From assembly GCA_961205875.1 (NCBI GenBank), contig OY540810.1, forward strand, positions 31,434,001 to 31,498,000: a stretch of 64,000 nt of DNA. The letters are read 5' to 3'. Positions 11,703 through 23,084 of the stretch are shown piece by piece. Source of the DNA: Sialis fuliginosa (lineage: Eukaryota; Arthropoda; Insecta; Megaloptera; Sialidae). The notes under the pieces are model-generated. The model saw nothing but the letters and a program-made list of their open reading frames with translations, was not told the DNA's origin and made no database searches. A program made the position numbers and the translations under genes. Position 1 is the first letter of the stretch. Each line of letters opens with the position of its first letter.

Positions 11703-12575
11703 TAGCTGGGCCCACGCGGCTTCGCTCGCGTAGACTACGGAATTATTGTTTAGGATTTTTGAAAAATATAGTTTAATTAATTAAGTACAAACACGATTAG
11801 TTATTATTGTAATAATAATTTATCAATACCTAAATTACCTAACAAAAACGAATCAGAAGAAAAAAGTACAAATAATTTGTGTTCTGTTTAAATTTAAATG
11901 TTAATTATTGAAAACAAAATAAACACAAACGATCAGCCGAGGGACTCCGAATATCTACCGAGCGTACGCGAATCCAGTCTGATGTACTCGCTTCGATGCG
12001 GCACGACACCATACATTTAAGATATTATCTTTATAAATATATTTTAAGATATTTTCTAAACTATACGACCAAATTGGATGCTGTAAATGGCAAACTATAT
12101 CTACATTAAGTACTTATGACGATGAAATCATTTATTTCGATAAGGATTAATGTTTTGCAGGTCATAAGTCCATGTAAACAAAACCCAAATATTTTATGTT
12201 TTTTTTGTAACATAAAAGCAGTCATTGTGGCTTAAATATAAAAGTTAGACATATCGTGTCGCTGACTTAATTGTAGAACTTTTGATTCTACACAATTCTT
12301 TAATACATTATTTTGTTCTATATTGAACGGTTTAGGCAGCGTATTACAAAACAGAGCGCCGACGGCAAAATTTTTTCCGACTTGATTTACTATTATCGTC
12401 ACTGCTTTGTTGTTATGTTACCTAACGTAAAAAAATATAGCCTATAACCTGGCCAGAGAACGTACCTATGAATAAAAAAAAAAACTCGTAAATCGGATAA
12501 GTGGTTCTCGAGTGATAAGGTAACTAACGGACAGACAGACAGAGAGACGTTGAGCTTTATATATGTATATTAAGG
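11703..12575 (+). repeat. Family B interspersed repeat, longest copy B2
   Basis: It begins CTAGCTGGGCCCACGCGGC and continues TTCGCTCGCGTAGAC. It shares with B1 the AGTACAAACACGATTAGTTA region and the ATGACGATGAAATCATTTAT region, and with B3 the 'TATAACCTGG-CAGAGAA' and 'AATCGGATAAGT' parts. It ends in (GACA)n followed by TA-rich microsatellite. Head and tail fit a non-LTR retroposon or SINE-like repeat; no open frame. Confidence 0.7.
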
Positions 12576-12730
12576 ATGATCGATATATGATATCGTTCCG
12601 AAGCTATTAACATCATTAAAGAAAACATCAATCAAATAAAACGACCAAGTGCGTATTGGGCACGCATCATTCTCACTACGATTTATAAAAAATAGTTATT
12701 TCAAAAATGTTCATTAACTATTTTTGCTAT

Positions 12731-13135
12731 ACAGTGTTCGTTATAATTTTCATTAAAAGTAATAATTAAAAGCTACATTCTGGAATTTTTTCAATTTTTT
12801 TTCTAGTTTAGAAATTAGAGGGGAAGGATGCTCTGATGACGACATTGAAAAGCAAATATATCGTGACAAGGTTTAAAATTAAAAGGTCATATGTATGACA
12901 TTTTTTATTGCATTGAAAAGTGTACAAAAAATTTTTGACAGTGTTCGTTATAATTTTCAGTGAAAGTACTAATTAAAAGTTACATTTTGCAATTTTTAAA
13001 AATTTGATTCGATAGTTTAGAATATAAAGGGAGGGAGGGCGCTCTGGTAACGACTATGAACACAATTATAACGTGACTGAAGGGTTAAAATCAAAAGGTC
13101 ATAAAACATTTTTTGTTGAAAAGGTGAAAAGGTGA
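12731..13135. repeat. Tandem duplication, ~207-bp period
   Basis: ACAGTGTTCGTTATAATTTT begins both units (12731 and 12938). Both continue through a 'TTAAAAG-TACATT' block, an AGGG-rich block with GCTCTG, and AAAAGGTCAT. The units have diverged, so this is not recent. Confidence 0.7.
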
Positions 13136-13263
13136 AAAGTTGAAGTAGGTGGTTACTTAATTACTTAGCCAGAGCTTGAGGTAGAAAACTTTTCGTTTCA
13201 TGCGACAATATAATTATATTAAATGTATGATAGTATATACCTTACAACTTTTTTATTGTGAAC

Positions 13264-13449
13264 CACACGGAGAAAAATGGAACTAAAATCTTAGGAAAAA
13301 TTATAATTCCTAAATAAAAATTTACTATCCGTATTACAATAATTTACATACTTATTATATTATAATTATAAAATTATAATATGGTAATAAATTTTTATTT
13401 AGGAATTGTAATTTTTCCTAAAGTTTGAGTTCATTTTTTTCTTCGTGCA
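13264..13449. repeat. 186-bp palindromic miniature element
   Basis: CACGGAGAAAAATGGAACT at the left and GTTCATTTTTTTCTTCGTG at the right are mirrored. The inner runs (TTAGGAAAAATTATAATTCC, TAAATAAAAATTTA) are mirrored as well, leaving an AT-rich loop. No target duplication was found. Confidence 0.65.
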
Positions 13450-13503
13450 CAATTCATGTGGTCTTGTATATAGTAAAAAAATTAACATTTGAATTATTTG
13501 TAG

Positions 13504-14557
13504 GTAGGGGAGAGCGGGGCTATTCGGCCCCCTTTTTTCCATTGCGTTTTTCAGGAACAAAATGCAATTTTTTGTAAACGATTCTTTGATGGTTTGTTGA
13601 GGAAATGTATCAAAAACATAATATGGTTACTCATATAACTGAAAAAATTTCTGACTATAAGTTGGAATAAAAATAATCAAAAGTGTCAAAATCGATACTT
13701 TAAAAAAAACGCAGGGCTATTCGGCCCCCTCCCTGGGGTTATTCGGCCCCTGCAATTTAAAAGTGTAATGATCCTTTTTTGGGTATAGATTTTCCGTATT
13801 CAAGAAAAAACATTGTTTATTTGTCACTTGTAGATACAAAAATTATGAAAAAGAAGTTCTGAAAATATAAATTCAGTGACATCCACTGACATTAGAAAAT
13901 TAAATCCGATTTATGCTACATAATCGCTATCGGAATTGCTTGTTACATCCTGCGCTGTTTTTATAATTCTTGACTGTTCTTTACACACCAGGTTCCTTGC
14001 GTTATAAACATAGGGGGCCGAATAGCTCCACAGGCATATTTTACAGTTATCTCTATCTACAAACTTTCCACATACAAACAGTGGCGTATTTACGTTAAGT
14101 GCCGCCCTGGGCAAAAAAAAATTCCGCCCTGGGTAAAAATTAATTGCCGCTCTGGGCAAAAAAAATTGGCGCCCTGGGCAAAAAAAAATTGCCGCCCCTT
14201 TATCAAGGGAAAATATAATTTATTTTTGACAGTCAGAATTCCTATGAACTGAAAAGTTAGAATTTTTACAAATAATGGAAAATATAATACATCTACCGCC
14301 CCTCTCAGCCTGCCGCCCTAGGTCATGGCCCCCATGGCCCCATGGTAAATACGCCTCTGCATACAAACCCTTAGAAACAAAGACCGTATCAACGTTCAAT
14401 ACCATCTATTTGAAGTATATTACTTACATTTTTTCAATTTGCGTGCGAATTACCAGTGGAAACTGAAAAGTTTGAAACTCGAAAATCTCCAAATCATTTT
14501 CAAACTTACTAAATCACGAGATAGATGGAGGGTGCCGAATAACCCCGCTCTCCCCTA
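13504..14557. mobile_element. DNA transposon derivative with GTAGGGGAGAGCGGGG inverted repeats
   Basis: A 16-bp perfect inverted repeat bounds 1,054 bp, including a later hAT insertion. The flanks TTATTTGTAG and TTATATTTAG agree at 8 of 10 positions, a possible degenerate target duplication. The near-palindromic word GGGCTATTCGGCCCC or its variants occurs five times (13515, 13713, 13735, inverted at 14013, and at the right end), suggestive of transposase-binding sites. No intact transposase; an 82-codon minus frame (13911-14159) has a cysteine-containing segment of uncertain meaning. Confidence 0.75.
14081..14359 (+). mobile_element. hAT miniature element with TSD CATACAAA, nested in 13504-14557
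   Basis: Ends CAGTGGCGTATTTACG and GTAAATACGCCTCTG are followed by GC-rich subterminal repeats of the type CCGCCCTGGGCAAAAA. The 8-bp direct repeat CATACAAA flanks it exactly (14073-14080, 14360-14367). It matches the copy at 21145-21511. Non-coding. Confidence 0.92.
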
Positions 14558-14559
14558 CT

Positions 14560-15060
14560 TATATTTAGTTGCAAGCAGTTGGATATACGAGGAACGTCAA
14601 GAAGAAGTCGTTAAACTATATGAATTACAGAAAGTATCGCACGTCTGAAAATACAAATACGTATCAGGTGTTTCAATCAGCACAGTCCTGCACCCACTCC
14701 AATACACATCTAAAGTTTAGGCAGATTGTTTCAGCATCACTGAAACGTTCCACACACTTTGTTCCTTTTGATGTAGTGGATGGAACTCTTGAGAAGTGTG
14801 ACGTTGAACGATTGTCTACCTGAGTGCACTTCTAACAGCTGGGCAGAAACACGCGTTTGTCAGATGTTCACACACACACTCTCACATACTACTAGCGTTA
14901 CTGGCTCTACGTTTAGCCGACAGATGGCACGCTCCGATCGGCAGGGTACTACGAAGAATATCGTCTACAATTCATCGCCGATAGAATTGAGACAATTGAA
15001 GCAAATATGGCTTAAACCACATTTATGTTTTTATACGTTTTTGAAGAAACCTTAAAAGTT
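14560..15060. other. GC-richer unique island, function unknown
   Basis: Composition departs from the AT-rich background. Open frames of 69-91 codons overlap in different plus-strand frames, none with recognisable content or good splice sites. It may be unique host sequence worth comparing across species. Confidence 0.3.
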
Positions 15061-15356
15061 TTCAAAACCGATGATACAAGCCATCTTGTTAAATATTTTA
15101 AGATGTCACTCTTCTTACTTTTCTTAAAACTAGTTCCTACCGGTTTTAGTTAAAAAATGACCTTACTCAATTTTGATAAATCTTTATTTATTTTTTTTAA
15201 TAGGAAATAACAACTATTGTTAAGGGGTTACATCTAATCGTCACTTCGGAAAATGATACTTTTTTAAGATTTTTTTTTAAATAATAAAAAAAGCAATCAA
15301 ATGAAATTTGGAGTGTTTATTGTACATGTCTCAAAACATACGAAAATTTGTTTTAA

Positions 15357-18069
15357 TCATTGACATGGCTGGACCGATGATAAGTCAGACATGATGGCTG
15401 AAATTGAATATTTCCTAACAACCGAAACTGATTATGCGCATGCGTCAACGGATGTTCGAAATTTAAATTTATCAAATTGATTTGTTAAATATATAAATAA
15501 ATACATACAAGTTCGATTGTATATCAACTACAATACACTTATTTAACACACGAATACCTGTAATTTATTTGAATTATCAAATAATAACTAAATAAACAAC
15601 CATAGATGCATATTAACTGTCAAATGTGAATAACAATTGAATAAAGAAAATATAGAATCACGTCACATACCTCTAAATTATATTAAAATTTAGTTCAGTG
15701 TTGCGGCTCGCGCATGCGCAAATGGAAACGATACTGTTATAGTACGTCTGGTTCGTGGCAAATAAAGCCAAAAAGCTGCACTTTATGATTGGGGTATGCC
15801 ACTTTCGGTGGTCATATATAAGGTCAAAAGAAACATTTTCAGATAGAGAGCCACTTTAAAATCCGTGTAGAACACCATTATATCGGCTATTAATGATGGC
15901 CCTCGCGGTTTTTATTAAATTGGCTGTATCTCAGCTCCTAATCATCTGATTTCAATTTTCTTTTGTTTATTTTAAAGTTCTTATTAAAAAAAATAGTTTT
16001 TATCATTATTCATTTTTCTCTAAATATTAAGGGTTCCCCACAATTTTCCGAAATCTGAAGATTTCACTTTTCTTACAAACTTAATTGTTATATAACTTTT
16101 TTATTGTGCCCTATATCATTTTTTTACCGCATATAAAAAAGAAAGACATTTTTGTCTACGTTCCATCGATAACAAGATAATACTGTTTTAATTAACAACT
16201 TCTTTGGAAATAGCGTGTTAAACTAAGAAAAATAGATTATTTTTGGATCATTCCATGTCAAGTTTACCTGTATTGGTTTCTCGGATTCGAGATTTTGATG
16301 GAAATGTCCATATATACTTTCCCTGAATCAATTCTGACTATTTTTATCACCATGTCTGTCTGTCTGTCTGTGTGTGTATCTGTTTGTCTGTAAACGTTGT
16401 AACTCAAAAATGACAGTACATAGAGGGGTAAAATTTTATATTTAGGATTAATTTGTTTTAAGAAAGAAAACCTGATTTTTTTAAAACCGGAAACGGATGT
16501 TTACTGTAATTTTTATAATTATTCGAATTATTTCTGAAACGGTACGTGTTGGAAGAAAATGTTTAAAGAAAAATTTGTTTAGAATATTATTATTTATAAT
16601 TTATGTTATGTTCAATTTCTCCTAAAAAAGTTTTTAGGTTATAATCGTTTTTTTCAATTATATTTGAAATGGTTTAAAGCAGAAATAAATCATTGAAATA
16701 AAAGTTGTAGAGTATATTATTTTCTATAGTTTATGTTCCATTAATTTTTTTATATCTCTTACCAATTAAAAAAAAATGTCTTTTTAATTATATTTTTAAT
16801 TTTTTCCATTTTATTTGAACAAGTTCATGACAGAATGAAATGTTCATAACAAAAAATGTAGAGAACGTTATTATCTATAGTTTATGTTCTATTAATTTTT
16901 TTATATCTGTCATCAGTAAGCCAAAATTATTTGTTTTATAATAGTAGATACACGTACATTTTTTTATTGTATAAGAAAGTTCAGTGACATCCATGACAGA
17001 TTTTTCAATTTTTTTACTATGCCATATGAGAAAATTGATCCCAACATAAAATTTCATATGATAAAAGGTAAACTTGACATGGAATGTTCCAAAAATAGTC
17101 TATTTTTCTTAGTTTAACACGATATTTCCAAAGAAGTTGTTAATTAAAACAGTATTATCTTGTTAACAATGGAAAGCAGAATAAAATGTATTTCTTTTTT
17201 ATTTGAAGTAAAAAAATGATATTGGGCACAATAAAAAAGTTATATATAAATTAAGTTCGTAAGAAAAGTAAAATTTTCAGATTTTCTAAAATTGTGGGGA
17301 ACCCTTAAGATTTAGAGAAAAATGTATAATGACAAAAAATAATCTTCTAAATAAGAACTTTAAAACAAGTAAAAGAAAATTGAAATCAGATGACTAGGAG
17401 CTGAGATACAGCCAATTTAATAAAAACGGTGGGGGCCATCTTTAATAGCCGATATAATGATGTTCTACACGGATTTTAAAGTGGCTCCCTATCTGAAAAT
17501 TATTCTTTTAACCTTATCTATGAGCACAGAAAGTGTCATACCCCAATCAAAAAGTGCAGGGTTTTTTTACGTACCAGACGTACTATTAGAAAAAGTATGA
17601 AATTTAGCCATCCGGTTTAATAGTAATTCCATAGGTATCATTGACATGGCTGGACTGATGATAAGTCAAACATGATGGCTGAAATTGAATATTTCCTAAC
17701 AACCGAAACTGATTATGCGCATGCGTCAACGGATGTTCGAAATTTAAATTTATCAAATTGATTTGTTAAATATATAAATAAATACATACAAGTTCGATTG
17801 TATATCAACTACAATACACTTATTTAACACACGAATACCTGTAATTTATTTGAATTATCAAATAATAACTAAATAAACAACCATTGATGCATACTAACTG
17901 TCAAATCTGATTAACAATTGAATAAAGAAACTATAGAAGCACGTCACATACCTCTATATTATATCAAAATTGAGTTCAGTGTTGCGTCTCGCGCATGCGC
18001 ACATGGAAACGATACTGTTAGAAAAAGTATGAAATTTAGCCATCCGGTTTAATAGTAATTCCATAGGTA
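15357..18069 (+). repeat. 432-bp tandem duplication, first copy split by a foldback insertion
   Basis: Unit 1 is 15357-15739 plus 17589-17637; unit 2 is 17638-18069. The 383-bp and 49-bp parts have the same length in both units and differ at few positions. Both contain GCGCATGCG words at the same places. Unit 2 is uninterrupted. Confidence 0.88.
15740..17585. mobile_element. 1,846-bp foldback element with TTA target duplication (Harbinger-like)
   Basis: The termini TAGTACGTCTGGT and ACCAGACGTACTA lead arms of roughly 540 bp (15740-16280 and 17065-17585) that mirror each other, for example TATCGGCTATTAATGATGGC and AACTTCTTTGGAAATA. TTA precedes and follows it, and the empty site in the second duplication unit reads CTGTTAGAAAAAG (18015-18027). 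The central part holds three diverged copies of a 'TTATCTATAGTTTATGTT' block (near 16590, 16715, 16868) and a (GTCT)n microsatellite at 16350. Confidence 0.9.
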
Positions 18070-18143
18070 TCCACTATCCAGTTAAATAATACCAGATCAG
18101 TGATAGGTATCCACTATCCAGTTAAATAATACCAGATCAGTGG
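18064..18143 (+). repeat. Exact 40-bp tandem repeat, two copies
   Basis: TAGGTATCCACTATCCAGTT starts at 18064 and again at 18104, with the following 19 of 20 bases also the same. It overlaps the end of the 432-bp unit, so it is a later duplication. Confidence 0.9.
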
Positions 18144-18169
18144 TTTTAATGAAATATAAAACAAAATGG

Positions 18170-18570
18170 TGACTAGCGTTGCTACACTGACAATGAGTGC
18201 ATATTTTTTGTTATGTGCTCCACTGCGAAAAACAGAAGTTCATTGGATCAACATCCAGAACAAAAAAAATTATCTTTATTTTCATGAGTTTTCCTATCGA
18301 AGTACACACGAGTCGATCGGATGGAAAATGGCCAAGAAAAGTTTTCCGCAGTTTTTAAAAGCGTGGTTTCGATAAAAATTAGTTTAATTTTCGAGGCTGT
18401 TGGATTGAGGCCGAATTACGACACCGCTTTATATTACCATATACTTATTATCACTCATTTTTAGGTGAATTGTTTAGACACATTTTGAATATCATTTTTA
18501 AATGTTTATACATCATTGAAGCCAATAAAAAAAATTATCAAAAATTAATTAATAGATTAGATGTAACCCT
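18170..18570 (+). repeat. Family E sequence
   Basis: TTATGTGCTCCACTGCG, 'GGATCAACATC-AGAACAAA' and GTCGATCGGATGGAAAATGG are shared with 42775-43110, which has about 120 bp more between them. The right end (18497-18574) is shared with 57356-57427. Confidence 0.7.
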
Positions 18571-18647
18571 TTAATACAGATCTTCTCTAATATCTAACGT
18601 CAATTATCATATAAATAATGAAAATAAATTAAATTATCATATAATTA

Positions 18648-18740
18648 TCATTTAAGAATGCAGTGGTTGCCAAGGTTTTGACGGTACGAATCGTACATTT
18701 TACCGTCAAAAGCCACGACGATCACTGCATTCTTAAATGA
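18648..18740. repeat. 93-bp hairpin
   Basis: TCATTTAAGAATGCAGTGG and TTTTGACGGTA are mirrored by TACCGTCAAAA and CACTGCATTCTTAAATGA around a short loop at about 18695. It could be a tiny miniature element or a structured RNA; nothing distinguishes them here. Confidence 0.55.
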
Positions 18741-19022
18741 AATAGAGTATACACATATTTATGTATGTATATCCTTAACCAATTTCAGTAATATTCGTGT
18801 TAATTCGGAACACGCAAACACGGAAAAAATTTCGAAAAACTATCTGTGATTTGTACTGATAGATAAAGAGAGAGACAATAGGATTTGTATGACAATGACA
18901 GTAGCTGGATTTGTTCTCTTTTATGTATGATAGATTTGGTACATTCTACAGAAAATAGAAAACTTCGAATTTCTAGGACAGGGCAGCTGGTTTGTAGTCA
19001 TATAAATTAGACACTACAAATA

Positions 19023-21140
19023 TTCCTCGACTTACGACGGTTCGCACTTACGACCAAAGGCTGCCGGGTAAGCATGCAAAACATGCCTTTACATGGATTT
19101 GGCTGATTATTTTTTTGGAAGTCACATTCTATTAAACATTCAACCTGACCAAATATTAGCTTCCAAAAATTTATAGTTTTCGAAAAAAAAATTTTTTTTG
19201 ATTTTCAAATTCGAATTTGATGGTGCTTGAAATATATTATAGAGGTACTTATGACTCATCAGAGGTAATTTTATTATGATCCTCTGTACATAATAAAGCA
19301 GAAAAAAAAATTAATAAAATTTAAAAAATCAAAAAAAACCATGTTGTCTTCGGAGGGCAATCACAATTTTTTTTATATTATACCTTGTATGTACCCAAAC
19401 AACATATCAAAATCCCAAATTGATACAAAGGGTATAACATACTCGTATAAATTCGCATGCGGTCGTATCGGAGTGGCGCGAGCGTGGCGCAGGCGAGTGC
19501 AAGTGTCTTAATACTTTTAAAATATCTCTAATTTGTTGCTAAACAGGACTGGGCTAGCCCAGAGGTATATTAAAAATTTGACGGGGCCCATAGTCTGACA
19601 AAAACAAAATATAGAGGCCGTAGCCGGGAATATATGGGAACTGCTCCATTGAATTAATTTTACAATTTTTTTCTCATAGGTTGCTTTTTAAGTAACAAAA
19701 AATCACCCCAAATCGCTTAGAAATGTTTATAATCGACTCTAGTAGTAACAAATCACATTTCCGCTGTGAACTAGCGAATCTTCTTCCATTAAAAACTATA
19801 GTCAAGATTTATTTATTTTTTCTAAAAATGATCTGAGCAAAAATGAATATATTGAAGCACAGACATTTAGGGCGATTTAATTTTACTTAAAAAGCAACAT
19901 ATGAGAAAAAAAATTGCAAAATTAATTCAATGGAGCAGTTCCCATATATTCCCGGCTACGGCCTCTATATTTTGTTTTTGTCAGGCTATGGGCCCCGTCA
20001 AATTTTTGATATGCCTCTGGGCTAGCCCAGTCCTGTTTAGCAACAAATTAGAGATATTTTAAAAGTATTAAGACACTTGCACTCGCCCGCGCCATGCTCG
20101 CGCCACTCCGATACGACCGCATGCGAATTTATACGAGTATGTTATACCCTTTGTATCAATTTGGGATTTTGATATGTTGTTTGCATGGGCGCCGGCAGAA
20201 TTTCCTTTAGGGGGGTGCATTCAGATATATGAGATGAAAGTACATACGAAAAAAATGAGTAAAAAAAAAAAAAAGTAATTCGAAACTGCCACGACTAAAA
20301 AAAAATTATTATTATTCACCGAGTGAATTTTTTATTATTTTGCCAGGGGAATGCAAATGTATTAAATTTTAAAATAACAATTGTATTTTTTAATTATTTC
20401 ATTTGCCAGGGGGGTGCAAGTACACCTCCTTGCACCCCCCTCCCGGCGCCCATGGTTGTTTGGGTACATACAAGGTATAATATATAAAAAAATTGTGATT
20501 GCCCTCCGAAGACAACATGGTCTTTTTTGATTTTTTAAATTTTATTAATTTTTTTCTGCTTTATTATGTACAGAGGATCATAATAAAATTATCTCTGATG
20601 AGTCATAAGTACCTCTATAATATATTTCAAGCACCATCAAATTCGAGTGAACGATTATCAAATTTTTTTTCCGAAAACTATAAATTTTTGGAAGCTAATA
20701 TTTGGTCAGGTTGAATGTTTAATAGAATGTGACTTCCAAAAAAATAATCAGCCAAATCCATGTAAAGGCATGTTTTGCATGCTTACCCGGGTACAGCCTT
20801 TATTTTCTTCAGGACTTCTTAAATTCCTCATTAACTTTATTGTACAATAATCCTCAAACACAAATTACAAAATAAATCAAATTCAACAATTGAATCAAAT
20901 AACAACAATCGACAATTATTTATCAACAATTGAACTTTTTGAAAAAAAAACTACGCTGACATGTAAATTAAATAATATAATATGAACCTAACCTATACAT
21001 ATTTTTATTATAATTTTGAATAAAGAATAATAAAGATTGAACTATGAATTTGAATTGTGTATCTAATAATCTTTTTGTTGTTCTTTGTTTTTATTTTATG
21101 AAACTCGACTTACGACCGATCTCGGTCGTAAGTCGAGGAA
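19023..21140. mobile_element. 2.1-kb palindromic element with TA flanks
   Basis: TTCCTCGACTTACGAC at the left and its complement at the right are flanked by TA (19021-19022, 21141-21142). Long arms run 19051-19690 and 19876-20803, about 640 bp each once the nested hAT insertion is removed. Shared words include CATGTTGTCTTCGGAGGGC, CGGTCGTATCGGAGTGGCG and GGGAACTGCTCCATTGAATT. The loop (19691-19875) is unique. The right side has an extra ~300-bp AT-rich segment (20804-21100). Confidence 0.8.
20184..20454. mobile_element. hAT-like miniature element with TSD GTTGTTTG in the palindrome's right arm
   Basis: Ends CATGGGCGCCGGCAG and its mirror CCGGCGCCCATG, with GGGGGGTGCA subterminal blocks on both sides. 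GTTGTTTG flanks it (20176-20183, 20455-20462). The mirrored left arm of the host palindrome keeps the uninterrupted site (near 19393-19405), which proves insertion after palindrome formation. Confidence 0.92.
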
Positions 21141-21144
21141 TACC

Positions 21145-21511
21145 CAGTGGCGTATTTACGTTAAGTGCCGCCCTGGGCCAAAAAAAAATGCCGCCCTGGG
21201 TAAAAAATAATTGCCGTTCTGGGCAAAAAAATTGTCGCCGTTGTCAAAAAAAATTGCCGCCCCTGTACCAAGGGAATATATAATATATTTTTAACAGTCA
21301 AAATTCCTATATGAACTGAAAAGTGAGAAGTTTATATAAATAATATAGACCATATAAAAAACTGATGACCTTTTTTTTCATTTTTTTTTAGTCTTGCTAC
21401 TCATTTTTTGTTCCCCTATAATTTTTTAAATATGCTAAAAAAATCTACCACCCCTCTCGGTCTGCCGCCCTAGGCCATGGCCCCCATGGCCCCATGGTAA
21501 ATACGCCTCTG
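21145..21511 (+). mobile_element. hAT miniature element with TSD GGAATACC
   Basis: Same family as 14081-14359: CAGTGGCGTATTTACG and GTAAATACGCCTCTG ends and CCGCCCTGGG repeats inside. The 8-bp flanking repeat GGAATACC (21137-21144, 21512-21519) includes the last bases of the 19023-21140 element, so it inserted after that element. Confidence 0.92.
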
Positions 21512-21519
21512 GGAATACC

Positions 21520-22034
21520 TGTATAACAATAATGTATCAATTCACAAAAATATAATTTTTGAGTTATGAACGCAGTTTTATTCAAATTAAAGTTTACATT
21601 ATAGAAAATAGCTCATGGCTATTAAAATTGTATTTAAATTATAATAAAACAAAAACACTCACTGCAAAAAAAACCTTTGAAGTTTGGTTAAAGAGGGAAT
21701 GATTATAAAAAAAACAATGTTTTTCAGATTTTATTGAAAGGTGTAGGTATTCTAATTAACCAACCAAATAAACTTTTTCCAATAAAATGAAATGTAACAA
21801 AATAACAAATTTATTTTTCTTTGTGCGCATCAAAAACGTTCGTATCTCGAAATGAGCTTTGTGTGGGTTGATACATTAATTAGTGCATAACAGTGTCCAA
21901 TTATTGAAGTAAAATAGTCTATTGATATTTTATATTCTCTGTGCATGTTGACATTTTATCTGTATAGAGTAAGTGGGGGAAAATTGGTGGTATGTTTTTG
22001 AAATTCAATCCTACAGTAACACTTCATCGTTATA
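21520..22034. other. AT-rich DNA; one possible transposon end
   Basis: AAGTGGGGGAAAATTGGTGG at 21971 weakly resembles the GTAGGGG-type end. Otherwise nothing seen. Confidence 0.35.
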
Positions 22035-22222
22035 AATATATCTGGTCTTTATTTTGACATTAGTTTCAAAATGGCGGTCTACAGTAACTGCAAAGTATTC
22101 CGTTATAGAAAATTCAGTGTATATCGGAACATAGCCATAGTATTTACTATACTGAATATTTAACTGAATTGAGACCGGACCGGGATCGGCCCTTATAATA
22201 ATTTTGCCCGGTATTATAAAGA
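22035..22222. repeat. Family I relative plus a solitary family G end
   Basis: GAGACCGGACCGGGATCGGC at 22171 recalls 7838-7981. TGCCCGGTATTATAAAG at 22206-22222 matches the left terminus of family G but no element follows. Confidence 0.45.
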
Positions 22223-22286
22223 TATTGAATATGACCAACTTGTACAGGTTTTGTTCTATTACTCGATCTTACAATGTGATTATACT

Positions 22287-22721
22287 CAGGCGCGTACACA
22301 AGGGGGGGTCAAGGGGTCATGACCCCCCCCCCCAAGAATAAAAAAATACACTAAATATTATTAAGAAATCCGAAAGTTATTTAAAGTAGTCAGATGAGTT
22401 CAAATCTCTATGTATTAATAAATTTTCAACTACAAAATCATTTGAATAAAAAAATTATTTTTTTATAATTACCTCCTTGATACGTAGAATTGAAGATTGA
22501 GAGACTATTTTTAAAATACTTAATTAGTATCTAATTATTTTATATCAGTTATAGGAAACTGATTTGACTTCATTTCTAGTTACCATATTGTGTATCTCTC
22601 TCTACATCCGTTTATTGCTAAATTCGAATTTGTAAAATAAACAATTAAAGAATTAAAAGTCAAATTTATAATTTTTTTTCTGTAGGACCCCCTCCGAGAA
22701 GTGAGGCTGTATACGCGCCTG
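22287..22721. mobile_element. hAT miniature element with TSD ATTATACT
   Basis: Ends CAGGCGCGTACACAAGG and GCTGTATACGCGCCTG, with an exact 8-bp duplication ATTATACT (22279-22286, 22722-22729). Poly-G and poly-C blocks lie just inside the ends. 435 bp, non-coding. Confidence 0.93.
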
Positions 22722-22729
22722 ATTATACT

Positions 22730-23084
22730 ATACCTATAACACTTAAGTATATAATTTTTTCCTGCAAAATACTTTTTAAATTGAACTGTAGTTCTGAAAT
22801 TTTGAAGTACAAAACCTACTCTTCTATTAAATTATCAACAAATTGTTCGCAAAAATTTATATTATTTGGCACTTTCCAATTATCCACTACTACTCGAGGA
22901 TTAATTAAATCGATAATTTAAGCAAGCTTCGAAATACCAACTGTTAAGCACTCTCACAATAAGTAATTGGGTCAACTTTTATCAGAAGGTCTTTAATTCT
23001 TCCTCAATCCGCCCCTGTATATACGTAACTTGTTAATGTAAAAAATTACATTAATTATTAGTTTTTAAACCAATATTTTTACTT
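22730..23084. other. AT-rich DNA, no gene seen
   Basis: Nothing recognised. Confidence 0.4.

Larger units (their letters stand above)
15224..18570. mobile_element. TTAA-bounded 3.3-kb composite element
   Basis: GGGGTTACATCTAATC at the left and GATTAGATGTAACCCT at the right form an inverted repeat, each directly flanked by TTAA (15220-15223 and 18571-18574), as in piggyBac or Kolobok insertions. The interior holds a tandem duplication, a foldback insertion and a block shared with 42775-43110. A second, partial copy of its right end lies at 57346-57427. No transposase frame. Confidence 0.55.

Noticed and set aside
14780-15055. 91-codon frame in the GC-richer island after 14560
   Set aside because: Overlapping frames of similar length occur in other phases, no family is recognised and there is no periodic codon signal by eye.
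16345-16400. (GTCT)n tract and similar (GACA)n tracts elsewhere as independent microsatellites
   Set aside because: In most places these tracts are internal or tail parts of families A and B or of the foldback, so they are described with those elements.
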